From contig WAPZ01000060.1 of the NCBI GenBank assembly GCA_015520535.1, positions 1-5,758 of the forward strand: a DNA stretch of 5,758 nucleotides. The letters run 5' to 3'. Position numbers and translations under genes: made by a program. This document shows positions 1 through 5,221 of this stretch, piece after piece. Every line of letters begins with the position of its first letter. The first letter of the stretch is position 1. The notes below the pieces were generated by a model. That model was not told the origin of the DNA and did no database searches. It saw only the letters and a program-made list of their open reading frames with translations. This DNA comes from Candidatus Heimdallarchaeota archaeon. Its GTDB lineage: Archaea > Asgardarchaeota > Heimdallarchaeia > Hodarchaeales > S146-22.

Positions 1-71
1 AAATGTTATTCTGCACTTTAAGGCATTTTATATTGCATTTTTGAATATAAAGTTACTATTCCAACCCCAAA

Positions 72-80
72 TTTTATAAT
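72..80 (+). promoter_or_regulatory. Putative TATA box for the seven-helix membrane protein gene
   Basis: TTTTATAAT lies 67 bp before the TTG start. An archaeal transcript would begin about 25 bp downstream, near 101, leaving a leader of about 47 nt that contains the ribosome-binding site. The spacing fits, but such strings are common in AT-rich DNA and two other TATA-like strings occur at about 26-50, so the assignment is tentative. Confidence 0.35.
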
Positions 81-134
81 GGTTAGAAAAATAATCTCAA
101 TCTTGGTTGGCTGTTGGTGAGACAGCTAGATGAC

Positions 135-138
135 GGAG
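135..138 (+). promoter_or_regulatory. Shine-Dalgarno GGAG supporting a TTG start
   Basis: GGAG ends 9 nt before TTG at 148-150, and no in-frame ATG or GTG lies nearby. This decides the start of the membrane protein. A second SD-like string, GGTGAG (116-121), sits in the loop of a small hairpin (GCTGT 110-114 pairing with ACAGC 122-126). It is 8 nt before a three-codon ORF at 130-141. Confidence 0.5.
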
Positions 139-147
139 TGAAATGTA

Positions 148-1221
148 TTGAGTGGTGTTAATGCATTTAATGTAGGGATTTTTCTTCTGAATACAATTGC
201 TTATTCAATTGCAGTTGCTAGTACGACAGTTACTTATAAGAAGTATCATTATAATGGGCATTTATGGATGCTTTTTGGCTTTATTTTCCTTTTTTTTGCG
301 GCATTTTCGCGATTTTTAGTAGAACTTGTCTCAGAAAATTCGATTTTTTTCATGTGGTTCTTGGCAAATCTTTTTTTGATGATAGGAATTTGGGCATTAT
401 TCATGGCACTAATGTATTCGCAATATGATCGACTACCCAAGAGAACACACTTTATTTCCATATTAGTGGGAATTTTAATCGGTTTATTCGCCAACAAAGA
501 TTTTGTGCAATTAAAAGAAGATAAATTTTTTTATAATGCCTCGTATAGTCCTATTATCGGCATATTTTCGGTAATTCTCCTATTTATATTTGTTTTACAC
601 TTTATCCGCCCAATGACACTAAAAACACGAAAAGAAAAGTCCGACTGGAAACAAATTCCCATTTTTATACTCTTTACTTCCCATATTCTCCTTATTTTCT
701 GGGTACTTTCGATTACATTAACGCAAAATTTTATGATACGAATTGCTAGACCCGCTACTTTTGCCATCGCCATGCTGCTATGGGCAATCGCATTATATTT
801 AAATCCTTTAATGCTGAGTATATCATATACCAAGGTCAAACAATTCATTGTATTGACAGTTGCCGGTTTACCACTATTTTCTTACGACTTTACACAAAAT
901 CAAGAGCTAAAAACAGAATTGTTAACGGCACAACTGGCGGCATTCAAGGAAACCTTTGAATTTTTTTGGGGCTCCAAATCTACATTAACTAGTATGATTT
1001 TTCAAGACGCCATCGTGTCTTTCGTTTCACAAAAACAAACAATCATTATATTTTTTACCCAAGGCTTATTTTCATCCAATTTAGAACTTCTTGGTAGAGT
1101 ATTTTTAGATAATTTCGAACGAAAACACAAAGAAAATCTGGATACGGGAATAATTTCCATCAACGAATTCAAAAGTGACTTTTTTCACCTTATCAATCAA
1201 ATTCAGTCTGTCACTATCTAA
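148..1221 (+). CDS. Seven-transmembrane protein with C-terminal longin/roadblock-like domain
   Basis: The 357-residue protein has seven hydrophobic segments at about residues 7-26, 38-60, 65-90, 101-117, 133-153, 168-191 and 198-219. A soluble C-terminal part of about 130 residues follows. That tail runs strand (229-248, with the motif VAGLPLFSYDF), amphipathic helix (253-274), two strands (281-305), then helix (311-327). This resembles the longin/roadblock-like small-GTPase-regulator fold often seen in Asgard archaeal proteins. A membrane-anchored sensor or scaffold linked to small GTPases is an inference; no catalytic motif is visible. The start is TTG, supported by GGAG 9 nt upstream, and leaves only six residues before the first helix. 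The gene stands alone and is followed at once by T-rich termination sequence. I know no named family for it. The coding call is firm; the domain call is moderate. Confidence 0.85.
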   Translation: MSGVNAFNVGIFLLNTIAYSIAVASTTVTYKKYHYNGHLWMLFGFIFLFFAAFSRFLVELVSENSIFFMWFLANLFLMIGIWALFMALMYSQYDRLPKRTHFISILVGILIGLFANKDFVQLKEDKFFYNASYSPIIGIFSVILLFIFVLHFIRPMTLKTRKEKSDWKQIPIFILFTSHILLIFWVLSITLTQNFMIRIARPATFAIAMLLWAIALYLNPLMLSISYTKVKQFIVLTVAGLPLFSYDFTQNQELKTELLTAQLAAFKETFEFFWGSKSTLTSMIFQDAIVSFVSQKQTIIIFFTQGLFSSNLELLGRVFLDNFERKHKENLDTGIISINEFKSDFFHLINQIQSVTI

Positions 1222-1234
1222 TTTTCTATTTTTT
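1222..1234 (+). terminator. T-rich terminator after the seven-helix membrane protein
   Basis: T4 and T6 runs begin directly after the TAA stop (TTTTCTATTTTTT). Oligo-U stretches of this kind suffice for archaeal termination. A backup may lie at 1250-1275: GTAATT (1250-1255) pairs with AATTAC (1263-1268) across a 7-nt loop and is followed by T5. Confidence 0.5.
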
Positions 1235-1570
1235 AATGCCTAACTAGCAGTAATTCGCAAAAAATTACGCATTTTTACACTTTCTGACAACATGCAACGT
1301 AATCAAGAGATGTCTTTTCTTTTCAGTCAGCTTATATTTGAAGATTTGCATAACACGCTGTGGTTTATCTCCATAATGCGCAAAAATAGCGAAATTTCAT
1401 TATATGCTTTCATTAGACTTTTTTTAAATTACCAGCGATTATAGGTATCAAAAAAGTCAACAATTCCGATTTTAATGCTCGTACGATGATTTATTAACTA
1501 GTCTCCCATTCTTCACGCTGTCCTAAGACGTACGTATGAATCAATCATACGAATACCACTACATAAAACC
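1235..1570. other. Gene-free convergent intergenic region
   Basis: This AT-rich stretch lies between the convergent membrane protein and nuclease genes. No RNA gene or CRISPR repeat is apparent. It holds a 50-codon ORF (1292-1444, +) with no ribosome-binding site or recognisable product. It also holds a perfect 7-bp inverted repeat, CGTATGA (1533-1539) and TCATACG (1545-1551), with a 5-nt spacer. It looks like non-coding spacer, possibly a scar beside an acquired segment. Confidence 0.5.
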
Positions 1571-1604
1571 AAAAACTAGAAAAAACTGACCATCACAAAA
1601 AAAA
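1571..1604 (-). terminator. Tandem oligo-T terminator for the Rpn-like nuclease gene
   Basis: Read on the minus strand, runs of 8, 6 and 5 T residues (1604-1597, 1585-1580, 1575-1571) follow the nuclease stop codon by 11 nt. Repeated U-tracts without a strong hairpin are typical of archaeal termination. They would stop transcripts before they run into the convergent membrane protein gene. Confidence 0.5.
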
Positions 1605-1615
1605 TCTGTTATTTT

Positions 1616-2587
1616 TCACGAAGATTCACCAAGTTCGGCTAAGTGGTGGAGCAACTCGTCAAGAGATGACACCGTTAACGCTAGATCCTCGACGTCTTCC
1701 AATAATTGCGGGTCATTCAAGGAATTCAAGGCGTTCATCACTGTAGCAAGCATGTCAAGATCCGGAGAAAATCTTCTCCGCACGATTCGCATGATTGACT
1801 CACGAAGTGCAGCCTTCATGCCTTCTTTCATGCCTTCTTTCATGCCTTCTTTCATGCCTTCTTTCATGCCTTCTTTCATGCCTTCTTTCATGCCTTCTTG
1901 ATATCCCAATAACTTACGTACGTCAACTTTCAAGGGAATTTTTTTCACCTCCTCATGTACAACGGGACTTAAGTCCCGCAGCTGGGAAAGCATGTCCAAC
2001 TTTAACAGATATGTCTCGATCTGATCCTGTGGTACCACTTGCTGGAGTCGAGTGAGAATCGTTTTCACGAGTTCCCGTGATGGGTTTTTTCCTGCCAAGA
2101 TGGCCAGCACAATCGCATCGGGAGACTTCTGTACCAAGAAGTGGTCGGGATTCAACTCATTAAGAGTAATGATTGTGTACCGAAAGGCCAAGGTGCACCA
2201 TGGCGTAGTATGCTCCACGGTATCTTTCATTCGTAGGGGTTCACTTCCAAGGTATACTACCACAGAGACAATAGGTTTACCATGATGACGGTACAGCCGC
2301 CCATGGTATTCTAACATGCGCTTGGGCATTTCAGAATCGTTTTTCGACTGGAATTCCAAGTGAAGAATGAATGTTTCGTCAGGTGTACGAACCTCAAACA
2401 CGTAATCAAGTTCACGGCTTTCTACGGTAACCAGTTCTGTGGCAATCACCCGATAACTCACAATAGGAATCTTCAAGAGTTCGGACACCAACGTGATGCC
2501 CGTCTCGGCGGTAATGTCCTTTAGTGTGATGTCGTATTGTTGGGAATGATAACGCCCTGTATCGCTGTCGTCGCGTGGTGAACTCAT
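1616..2587 (-). CDS. Rpn/YhgA-type PD-(D/E)XK nuclease (transposase-like family)
   Basis: Numbered from the ATG at 2587, this is a 323-residue protein of the Rpn/YhgA superfamily, known in bacteria as recombination-promoting DNA endonucleases once called putative transposases. The nuclease core is at about residues 20-115. D61 (ELDYVFEV) and E78-x-Q80 (LHLEFQS) form the D...ExQ signature, followed by the typical MPKRMLEYHGRLYRHHGKP segment. Residues 231-258 are seven EGMK units, a charged linker also common in this family. The C-terminus (RRRFSPDLDML and LEDVEDLALTVSSLDELL) resembles the DUF4351-type tail. An in-frame TTG at 2605 would add six residues; neither start has a clear SD. The gene is far richer in G+C than its neighbours, which suggests horizontal acquisition. 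It appears complete and potentially active, with no terminal inverted repeats found. Role here: probably selfish or defence-related DNA cleavage (inference). Confidence 0.87.
   Translation of the reverse strand: MSSPRDDSDTGRYHSQQYDITLKDITAETGITLVSELLKIPIVSYRVIATELVTVESRELDYVFEVRTPDETFILHLEFQSKNDSEMPKRMLEYHGRLYRHHGKPIVSVVVYLGSEPLRMKDTVEHTTPWCTLAFRYTIITLNELNPDHFLVQKSPDAIVLAILAGKNPSRELVKTILTRLQQVVPQDQIETYLLKLDMLSQLRDLSPVVHEEVKKIPLKVDVRKLLGYQEGMKEGMKEGMKEGMKEGMKEGMKEGMKAALRESIMRIVRRRFSPDLDMLATVMNALNSLNDPQLLEDVEDLALTVSSLDELLHHLAELGESS
1817..1899. repeat. Tandem 12-bp repeat, seven copies, inside the nuclease gene
   Basis: Units beginning CATGCCTTCT start at 1817, 1829, 1841, 1853, 1865, 1877 and 1889. 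They are identical in sequence, apart from the last two bases of the final unit. On the coding strand each unit encodes Glu-Gly-Met-Lys. Because the period is a multiple of three, gain or loss of copies would only lengthen or shorten the linker between the nuclease core and the C-terminal region. The near-perfect identity suggests recent expansion. Confidence 0.95.
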
Positions 2588-2662
2588 AACGAACCCAATC
2601 CGCAAGTCGATTCATGACACGTCATTTTGACATGCTATCCAATTCTAAGCTTGTTCACGTTT

Positions 2663-2672
2663 CTTTATAAAG
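2663..2672 (-). promoter_or_regulatory. Putative TATA box for the Rpn-like nuclease gene
   Basis: CTTTATAAAG is self-complementary, so the strand cannot be read from it alone. Its position fits the minus-strand gene: a start of transcription near 2642 would leave a leader of about 55 nt before the ATG at 2587. Confidence 0.33.
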
Positions 2673-2694
2673 ATGTGCGTTACCAAATCGGCAT

Positions 2695-2726
2695 CCTCTT
2701 TGCTACGACAACTAACATCAAAGAGG
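2695..2726. repeat. Perfect 8-bp inverted repeat upstream of the nuclease gene
   Basis: CCTCTTTG (2695-2702) and CAAAGAGG (2719-2726) are exact reverse complements separated by 16 nt. No T-tract follows on either strand, so it does not look like a terminator. It lies just upstream of the nuclease promoter candidate and could be a protein-binding site or a remnant of the acquired segment. Confidence 0.6.
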
Positions 2727-3015
2727 TCACATCGCACTATTGACGTTGGAAACGCTTGTTTTTAACCTTTGTCATATAATTTGGGGTGAAAAAAGAGTTG
2801 TTGAGTTGTACTATGTTGACATAAAGTTTTTATCGAGTTTGTTAACAAATTTGCACTTAAAGGTAGTGAAAACTGAATCTTATGGAATAAAAGGGGCAGA
2901 CTGAGCGGACATATGATGAAAATAGTGTTAACATTAACAAAGATAGGTTTCTTGTTTTTAAGTAAATGCTTTAAGAGACACATTATTTGCGTGTAACCAA
3001 ATGTCGAACACAGCT

Positions 3016-3020
3016 GGTGG
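3016..3020 (+). promoter_or_regulatory. Ribosome-binding site of the PPOX-type gene
   Basis: GGTGG ends 6 nt before the ATG at 3027, a near match to the archaeal GGAGGTGA consensus. It favours this ATG, which also places the first conserved strand at the usual distance from the N-terminus. Confidence 0.45.
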
Positions 3021-3026
3021 AATGTT

Positions 3027-3425
3027 ATGGAAATATTTGACAAATACGAGGATTTAATAAAAGGACCGCATATTGCAGTCCTTGCAACTGTAAATTCGGC
3101 TTGTATTCCACAAGCTACTCCAATTTGGTTTAATTATGATAAAGATCGCCGTTTATTTTACATTAACACCGCAAAAGGAAGAATCAAAGCGCAAAACATG
3201 CTTGTTGGCGCAAAGGTGGCGATGTGCATCCTCGATAAGAACAACATGTATCGATATGTTGCGTTTCAAGGTGAGGTGATTGAAGTGAGCGAAGAAGGTG
3301 CCGTTGAACACATACAAGAGTTGGCTAGAAAGTACCAAGGCAAAAACGCCACATTTTCTATTGCACCGGGTGAAATACGCCTTAAGATTACGATTAAACC
3401 CAAGTATGTCCATGGAAAAGGGTAA
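3027..3425 (+). CDS. Pyridoxamine 5'-phosphate oxidase-like split-barrel protein (F420/FMN type)
   Basis: The 132-residue protein matches the small PPOX-class family that includes mycobacterial Rv1155-type F420-dependent enzymes and FMN-binding relatives. These are dimeric cytosolic proteins that bind F420 or FMN at the dimer interface and often reduce small or conjugated substrates. Family landmarks appear in order: HIAVLATV at residues 15-22, PQATPIWFNYD at 28-38, the cofactor-phosphate segment TAKGRIKAQNM at 48-58, YRYVAFQGEVIEV at 75-87, IQELARKYQGK at 96-106, and EIRLKITIKPKYV at 116-128. The usual Asp-Gly in the first hairpin is replaced (NSACIP, 23-28), which may alter cofactor or substrate contacts. 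The length is normal and the reading frame intact. The gene stands alone; substrate and cofactor choice cannot be told from sequence. A plain heme- or flavin-binding split-barrel protein is the main alternative. Confidence 0.9.
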   Translation: MEIFDKYEDLIKGPHIAVLATVNSACIPQATPIWFNYDKDRRLFYINTAKGRIKAQNMLVGAKVAMCILDKNNMYRYVAFQGEVIEVSEEGAVEHIQELARKYQGKNATFSIAPGEIRLKITIKPKYVHGKG

Positions 3426-3721
3426 AGCTCACTGATTATTTGAAGTCAATTGATAATAACACGCAAAAAATGTGTTTCATCTTAATTCTTATTTTAGAAA
3501 CAATGTGATAACATAATCAAGAGGTACCACTTCTTTCAAATATAGGTTGTATTTTACCGTATCTAAGCAAAAAGGCGGGTAAAGATTGGTGTTATATTCA
3601 GTCAGCAGATATGCAGTGCAGTAAGAAATTTTGTTTCCCTTTTTTATAATAACATTTAAAAAAGTGGGAACGGGTAAGAAAAATTGAAATTAATGAACAA
3701 TAAAGCGATGAGAGTGTCCCT
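3426..3721. other. Intergenic region upstream of cas6
   Basis: This 296-bp AT-rich spacer was examined for a CRISPR array because cas6 follows. No direct repeats of 24-37 bp with regular spacers are present. There is a short imperfect hairpin (TTTACC near 3553 with GGTAAA near 3580) and the TATA-like string listed separately. No gene or RNA is visible. Confidence 0.5.
3643..3650 (+). promoter_or_regulatory. Putative TATA box for cas6
   Basis: TTTATAAT, preceded by further T residues, lies 71 bp before the ATG. It predicts a start of transcription near 3672 and a leader of about 50 nt. It resembles the TTTTATAAT box placed similarly before the first gene (72-80). No strong purine-rich BRE is seen, so this is tentative. 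Confidence 0.35.
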
Positions 3722-4492
3722 ATGAGATTGTTAATTGAAGGGGAAATTTTAAATGACGTTTTAAACAATCAACCAAACAAACACGCCATGCAAGGCTTTT
3801 TTTACAGTCTATTACGGAACACTGCTTATGATCCCATTCATAACCGTTCTGGTTTCAAATATTTCTGTTATTCCGATGTCTTTCCATTGAAAAATTGTCA
3901 TCGCGGTGGGAAAGTGAAAGTGCTTTTTTCTTCACCGTGGCGCCAACTTCTGCAAGCATTACGTGAACAAATTCAAGTTGGAGAATCGTATCTGTGGGGA
4001 GGTTGGCGTGTTAAAATTCTCAATACCAAATTATTTGATGTTAAATTGCCGTACGAATGGATTACTGGCAGCCCCATTTTGTTACGCTATGATCCCAGCG
4101 GAAGAGGAAACACGTATTTCAGTTTTCAACGTCCCGGTCATTCATTACAAGTTTTCCTGAAACGATTGACAGAAAATGCCGTCAAAAAATTTCAAGGTTT
4201 TTATGGAGAGTTTCCTGATCTCACACGGCCATTATTTGAAGAAATGGTATATGACAAAACTGTCGTTATCCCAATTACAGTAAATGGGAAAACAACACCC
4301 ACTGTCGTAACGAAATGGAAACGTTTTAAGTTGCCACATCCTTTACGAAAAGCAGAAAAGGACTTTTACAAATTCTTATTTGATGTGGGACTTGGGGAGA
4401 GAAATGCACTTGGTTTAGGCTTTGTCAATCCTTTAAACCCGCCTACTGCTAAGAAAAAGAAGCAAAACGCTGTTAGAAGCGTGGTTCAATAA
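3722..4492 (+). CDS. cas6: CRISPR-associated endoribonuclease Cas6
   Basis: This 256-residue protein cuts CRISPR precursor RNA within the repeat, without metal, to release crRNAs. It is a RAMP protein with two ferredoxin-like folds, here roughly residues 1-115 and 120-240. By remembered alignment to Pyrococcus furiosus Cas6, MQGFFY places Y28 at the position of Tyr31. The segment from H40 to KYFCYSDVF places H40 at His46 and K46 at Lys52, so the general acid-base set appears complete. The diagnostic glycine-rich loop GLGERNALGLGFVN lies at residues 223-236. A basic tail (KKKK at 244-247) follows. The ATG has only a weak GAGAG upstream, but it yields the family's usual N-terminal strand. No array, cas1/cas2 or effector gene occurs in the window, so the repeats it serves must lie elsewhere, or it is an orphan. 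Likely type I or III context; which one cannot be told. Confidence 0.95.
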   Translation: MRLLIEGEILNDVLNNQPNKHAMQGFFYSLLRNTAYDPIHNRSGFKYFCYSDVFPLKNCHRGGKVKVLFSSPWRQLLQALREQIQVGESYLWGGWRVKILNTKLFDVKLPYEWITGSPILLRYDPSGRGNTYFSFQRPGHSLQVFLKRLTENAVKKFQGFYGEFPDLTRPLFEEMVYDKTVVIPITVNGKTTPTVVTKWKRFKLPHPLRKAEKDFYKFLFDVGLGERNALGLGFVNPLNPPTAKKKKQNAVRSVVQ

Positions 4493-4540
4493 TTTTATCC
4501 CCAATTTTCCTCGATTTTAAATGTAACATAATAATTAACC

Positions 4541-4547
4541 TTTTTTT
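4541..4547 (+). terminator. Oligo-T stretch after cas6
   Basis: A T7 run lies 48 nt after the cas6 stop and 59 nt before the next start. It is a plausible archaeal terminator, preceded by shorter T runs. If efficient, it would separate the cas6 transcript from the downstream gene; partial read-through cannot be excluded. Confidence 0.35.
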
Positions 4548-4595
4548 GCAATCAGATTGATGTAAAAGTGGTAAATCTCTCCAATAAATGTGCGT

Positions 4596-4600
4596 GTGAT
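4596..4600 (+). promoter_or_regulatory. Shine-Dalgarno GTGAT deciding the 4607 start
   Basis: GTGAT matches five bases of the archaeal GGAGGTGAT consensus and ends 6 nt before ATG 4607. The in-frame GTG at 4568 has no comparable site. This favours the shorter protein. Confidence 0.45.
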
Positions 4601-4606
4601 AAGATT

Positions 4607-5080
4607 ATGCCCATAGGCACAACTACAAAAATAACAATCTGGAATTTAACACAGCACTCACCAACGCCAGATCAAATAAACGCCGGTGTCAAAAATCTAC
4701 CCGAAGAGAAAAATCAATATCTTAAAAAACTTTTAACATTTGAACATTTAGAAGAATGTAGCGACAACAACATGTATAAACGCGCATATGAGATTGTTAG
4801 ATTAGTAAAGAATGTAAACAATTCAGAAACAGACATTATTCATGTGATGATAGCGGGTGCACCATATTTCATGCCAATTTTAGAAAAAATCCTCCTTGAA
4901 CATGATTTTTGTGTTCATTATGCCTTTAGTAAACGTGAAGTAAAAGAAATACCACAACCAGATGGTTCGGTGAAAAAAACACTGACATTTAAGCATGAAG
5001 GTTTTATTATTCGCCATTCCAACAAATGCAGAAGTGGTTCTCCCCCAAAATGTCCAGAATTAAGCATTTTATCTTTTTGA
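4607..5080 (+). CDS. Uncharacterised small alpha/beta protein (LTQH...GAP...YAFSKR family) beside cas6
   Basis: Numbered from ATG 4607, the protein has 157 residues. Its pattern matches a family I remember from bacterial genomes as uncharacterised: a first strand with WNLTQH (12-17), then TPDQ and a glycine (20-27), LLTFEHL (42-48), a helix with RAYEIVRLVK (59-68), a strand and turn VMIAGAP (80-86), helix MPILEKILLEH (89-99), strand VHYAFSKRE (103-111), and a hairpin with PDGSVKK ending FKHEGFI (128-134). The alternating strands and helices suggest a Rossmann-like fold, reminiscent of small CARF-related proteins such as Csx15, but no sequence identity to those is claimed. The tail after residue 135 carries two cysteines. 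Its place 114 bp after cas6 on the same strand makes a CRISPR-linked role possible. Starting at GTG 4568 would add 13 residues with a CxC pair. Function unknown. Confidence 0.8.
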   Translation: MPIGTTTKITIWNLTQHSPTPDQINAGVKNLPEEKNQYLKKLLTFEHLEECSDNNMYKRAYEIVRLVKNVNNSETDIIHVMIAGAPYFMPILEKILLEHDFCVHYAFSKREVKEIPQPDGSVKKTLTFKHEGFIIRHSNKCRSGSPPKCPELSILSF

Positions 5081-5151
5081 ATCGGCCCTAATCCTCTTTT
5101 GGTATGTATGTAATCCTTAACACACAGAGAAAAGCAACAAGAAAGAAATTT

Positions 5152-5159
5152 TTTTATAT
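5152..5159 (+). promoter_or_regulatory. TATA box and BRE-like element of the CopD-like gene
   Basis: TTTTATAT is preceded by a purine-rich AAGAAA (5143-5148) in the position of the transcription factor B recognition element. Transcription would start near 5181, leaving a leader of about 40 nt. This is the best-formed promoter in the window. Confidence 0.5.
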
Positions 5160-5181
5160 CTCTAAATTGTTAGTTAAAATT

Positions 5182-5199
5182 GATAAACACGTGTTTATC
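5182..5199. promoter_or_regulatory. Perfect 18-bp palindrome, candidate operator
   Basis: GATAAACACGTGTTTATC is its own exact reverse complement. It begins where transcription from the TATA box at 5152 is expected to start and ends 22 nt before the ATG. A dimeric repressor bound here would block initiation, so it is a strong operator candidate for the CopD-like gene. In the RNA it could also fold, but without a loop it would need to open its centre. No second copy was found in the window. Confidence 0.65.
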
Positions 5200-5207
5200 T
5201 GAAATAT

Positions 5208-5215
5208 AAAGGTGA
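5208..5215 (+). promoter_or_regulatory. Ribosome-binding site of the CopD-like gene
   Basis: AAAGGTGA ends 6 nt before ATG 5222 and contains the archaeal GGTGA core, the clearest Shine-Dalgarno match in the window. It fixes the start codon. Confidence 0.6.
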
Positions 5216-5221
5216 AATACC

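Larger units (their letters stand above)
2606..3026. other. Intergenic region between divergent nuclease and PPOX-type genes
   Basis: The left part (to about 2757) is richer in G+C and seems to belong with the nuclease gene. It contains a TATA-like CTTTATAAAG and an 8-bp inverted repeat (2695-2726). The right part is AT-rich and contains a perfect 12-bp palindrome, TTTGTTAACAAA (2838-2849), plus further GTTAAC strings near 2928-2940. I see no convincing gene; a 93-codon minus-strand ORF overlaps the PPOX-type start and looks like chance. No clear TATA box for the PPOX-type gene stands out. Confidence 0.45.

Noticed and set aside
1292..1444. 50-codon ORF in the convergent intergenic region (begins MQRNQEMSFLF)
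   Set aside because: There is no Shine-Dalgarno match, no recognisable product and no clear promoter. ORFs of this length arise by chance in spacer DNA.
1817..1899. Regular short repeats that could be taken for a CRISPR array
   Set aside because: The units are 12 bp with no unique spacers and lie in frame within a coding sequence, where they encode EGMK repeats.
1795..2285. Plus-strand ORFs across the nuclease gene
   Set aside because: They are antisense shadows. One is merely the repeat tract read backwards (SCLL repeats), and neither shows a family motif, whereas the minus strand encodes a full nuclease domain.
2412..2615. 67-codon minus-strand ORF at the start of the nuclease gene
   Set aside because: It overlaps the nuclease N-terminus in another frame and shows no conserved pattern. 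The nuclease frame continues intact, so it does not indicate a frameshift.
1560..2790. Terminal inverted repeats and target-site duplication around the nuclease gene
   Set aside because: I compared the sequences near 1560-1620 and 2740-2790 by eye and saw no matching ends. The gene cannot be called an insertion sequence on this evidence.
2762..3043. 93-codon minus-strand ORF upstream of the PPOX-type gene
   Set aside because: It is low-complexity and hydrophobic from AT-rich DNA, overlaps the PPOX-type start, and has no recognisable motif.
4568..4606. GTG start giving a 13-residue extension with a CxC pair to the protein beside cas6
   Set aside because: No ribosome-binding site precedes the GTG, while ATG 4607 has GTGAT at 6-nt spacing and begins 8 residues before the conserved core.
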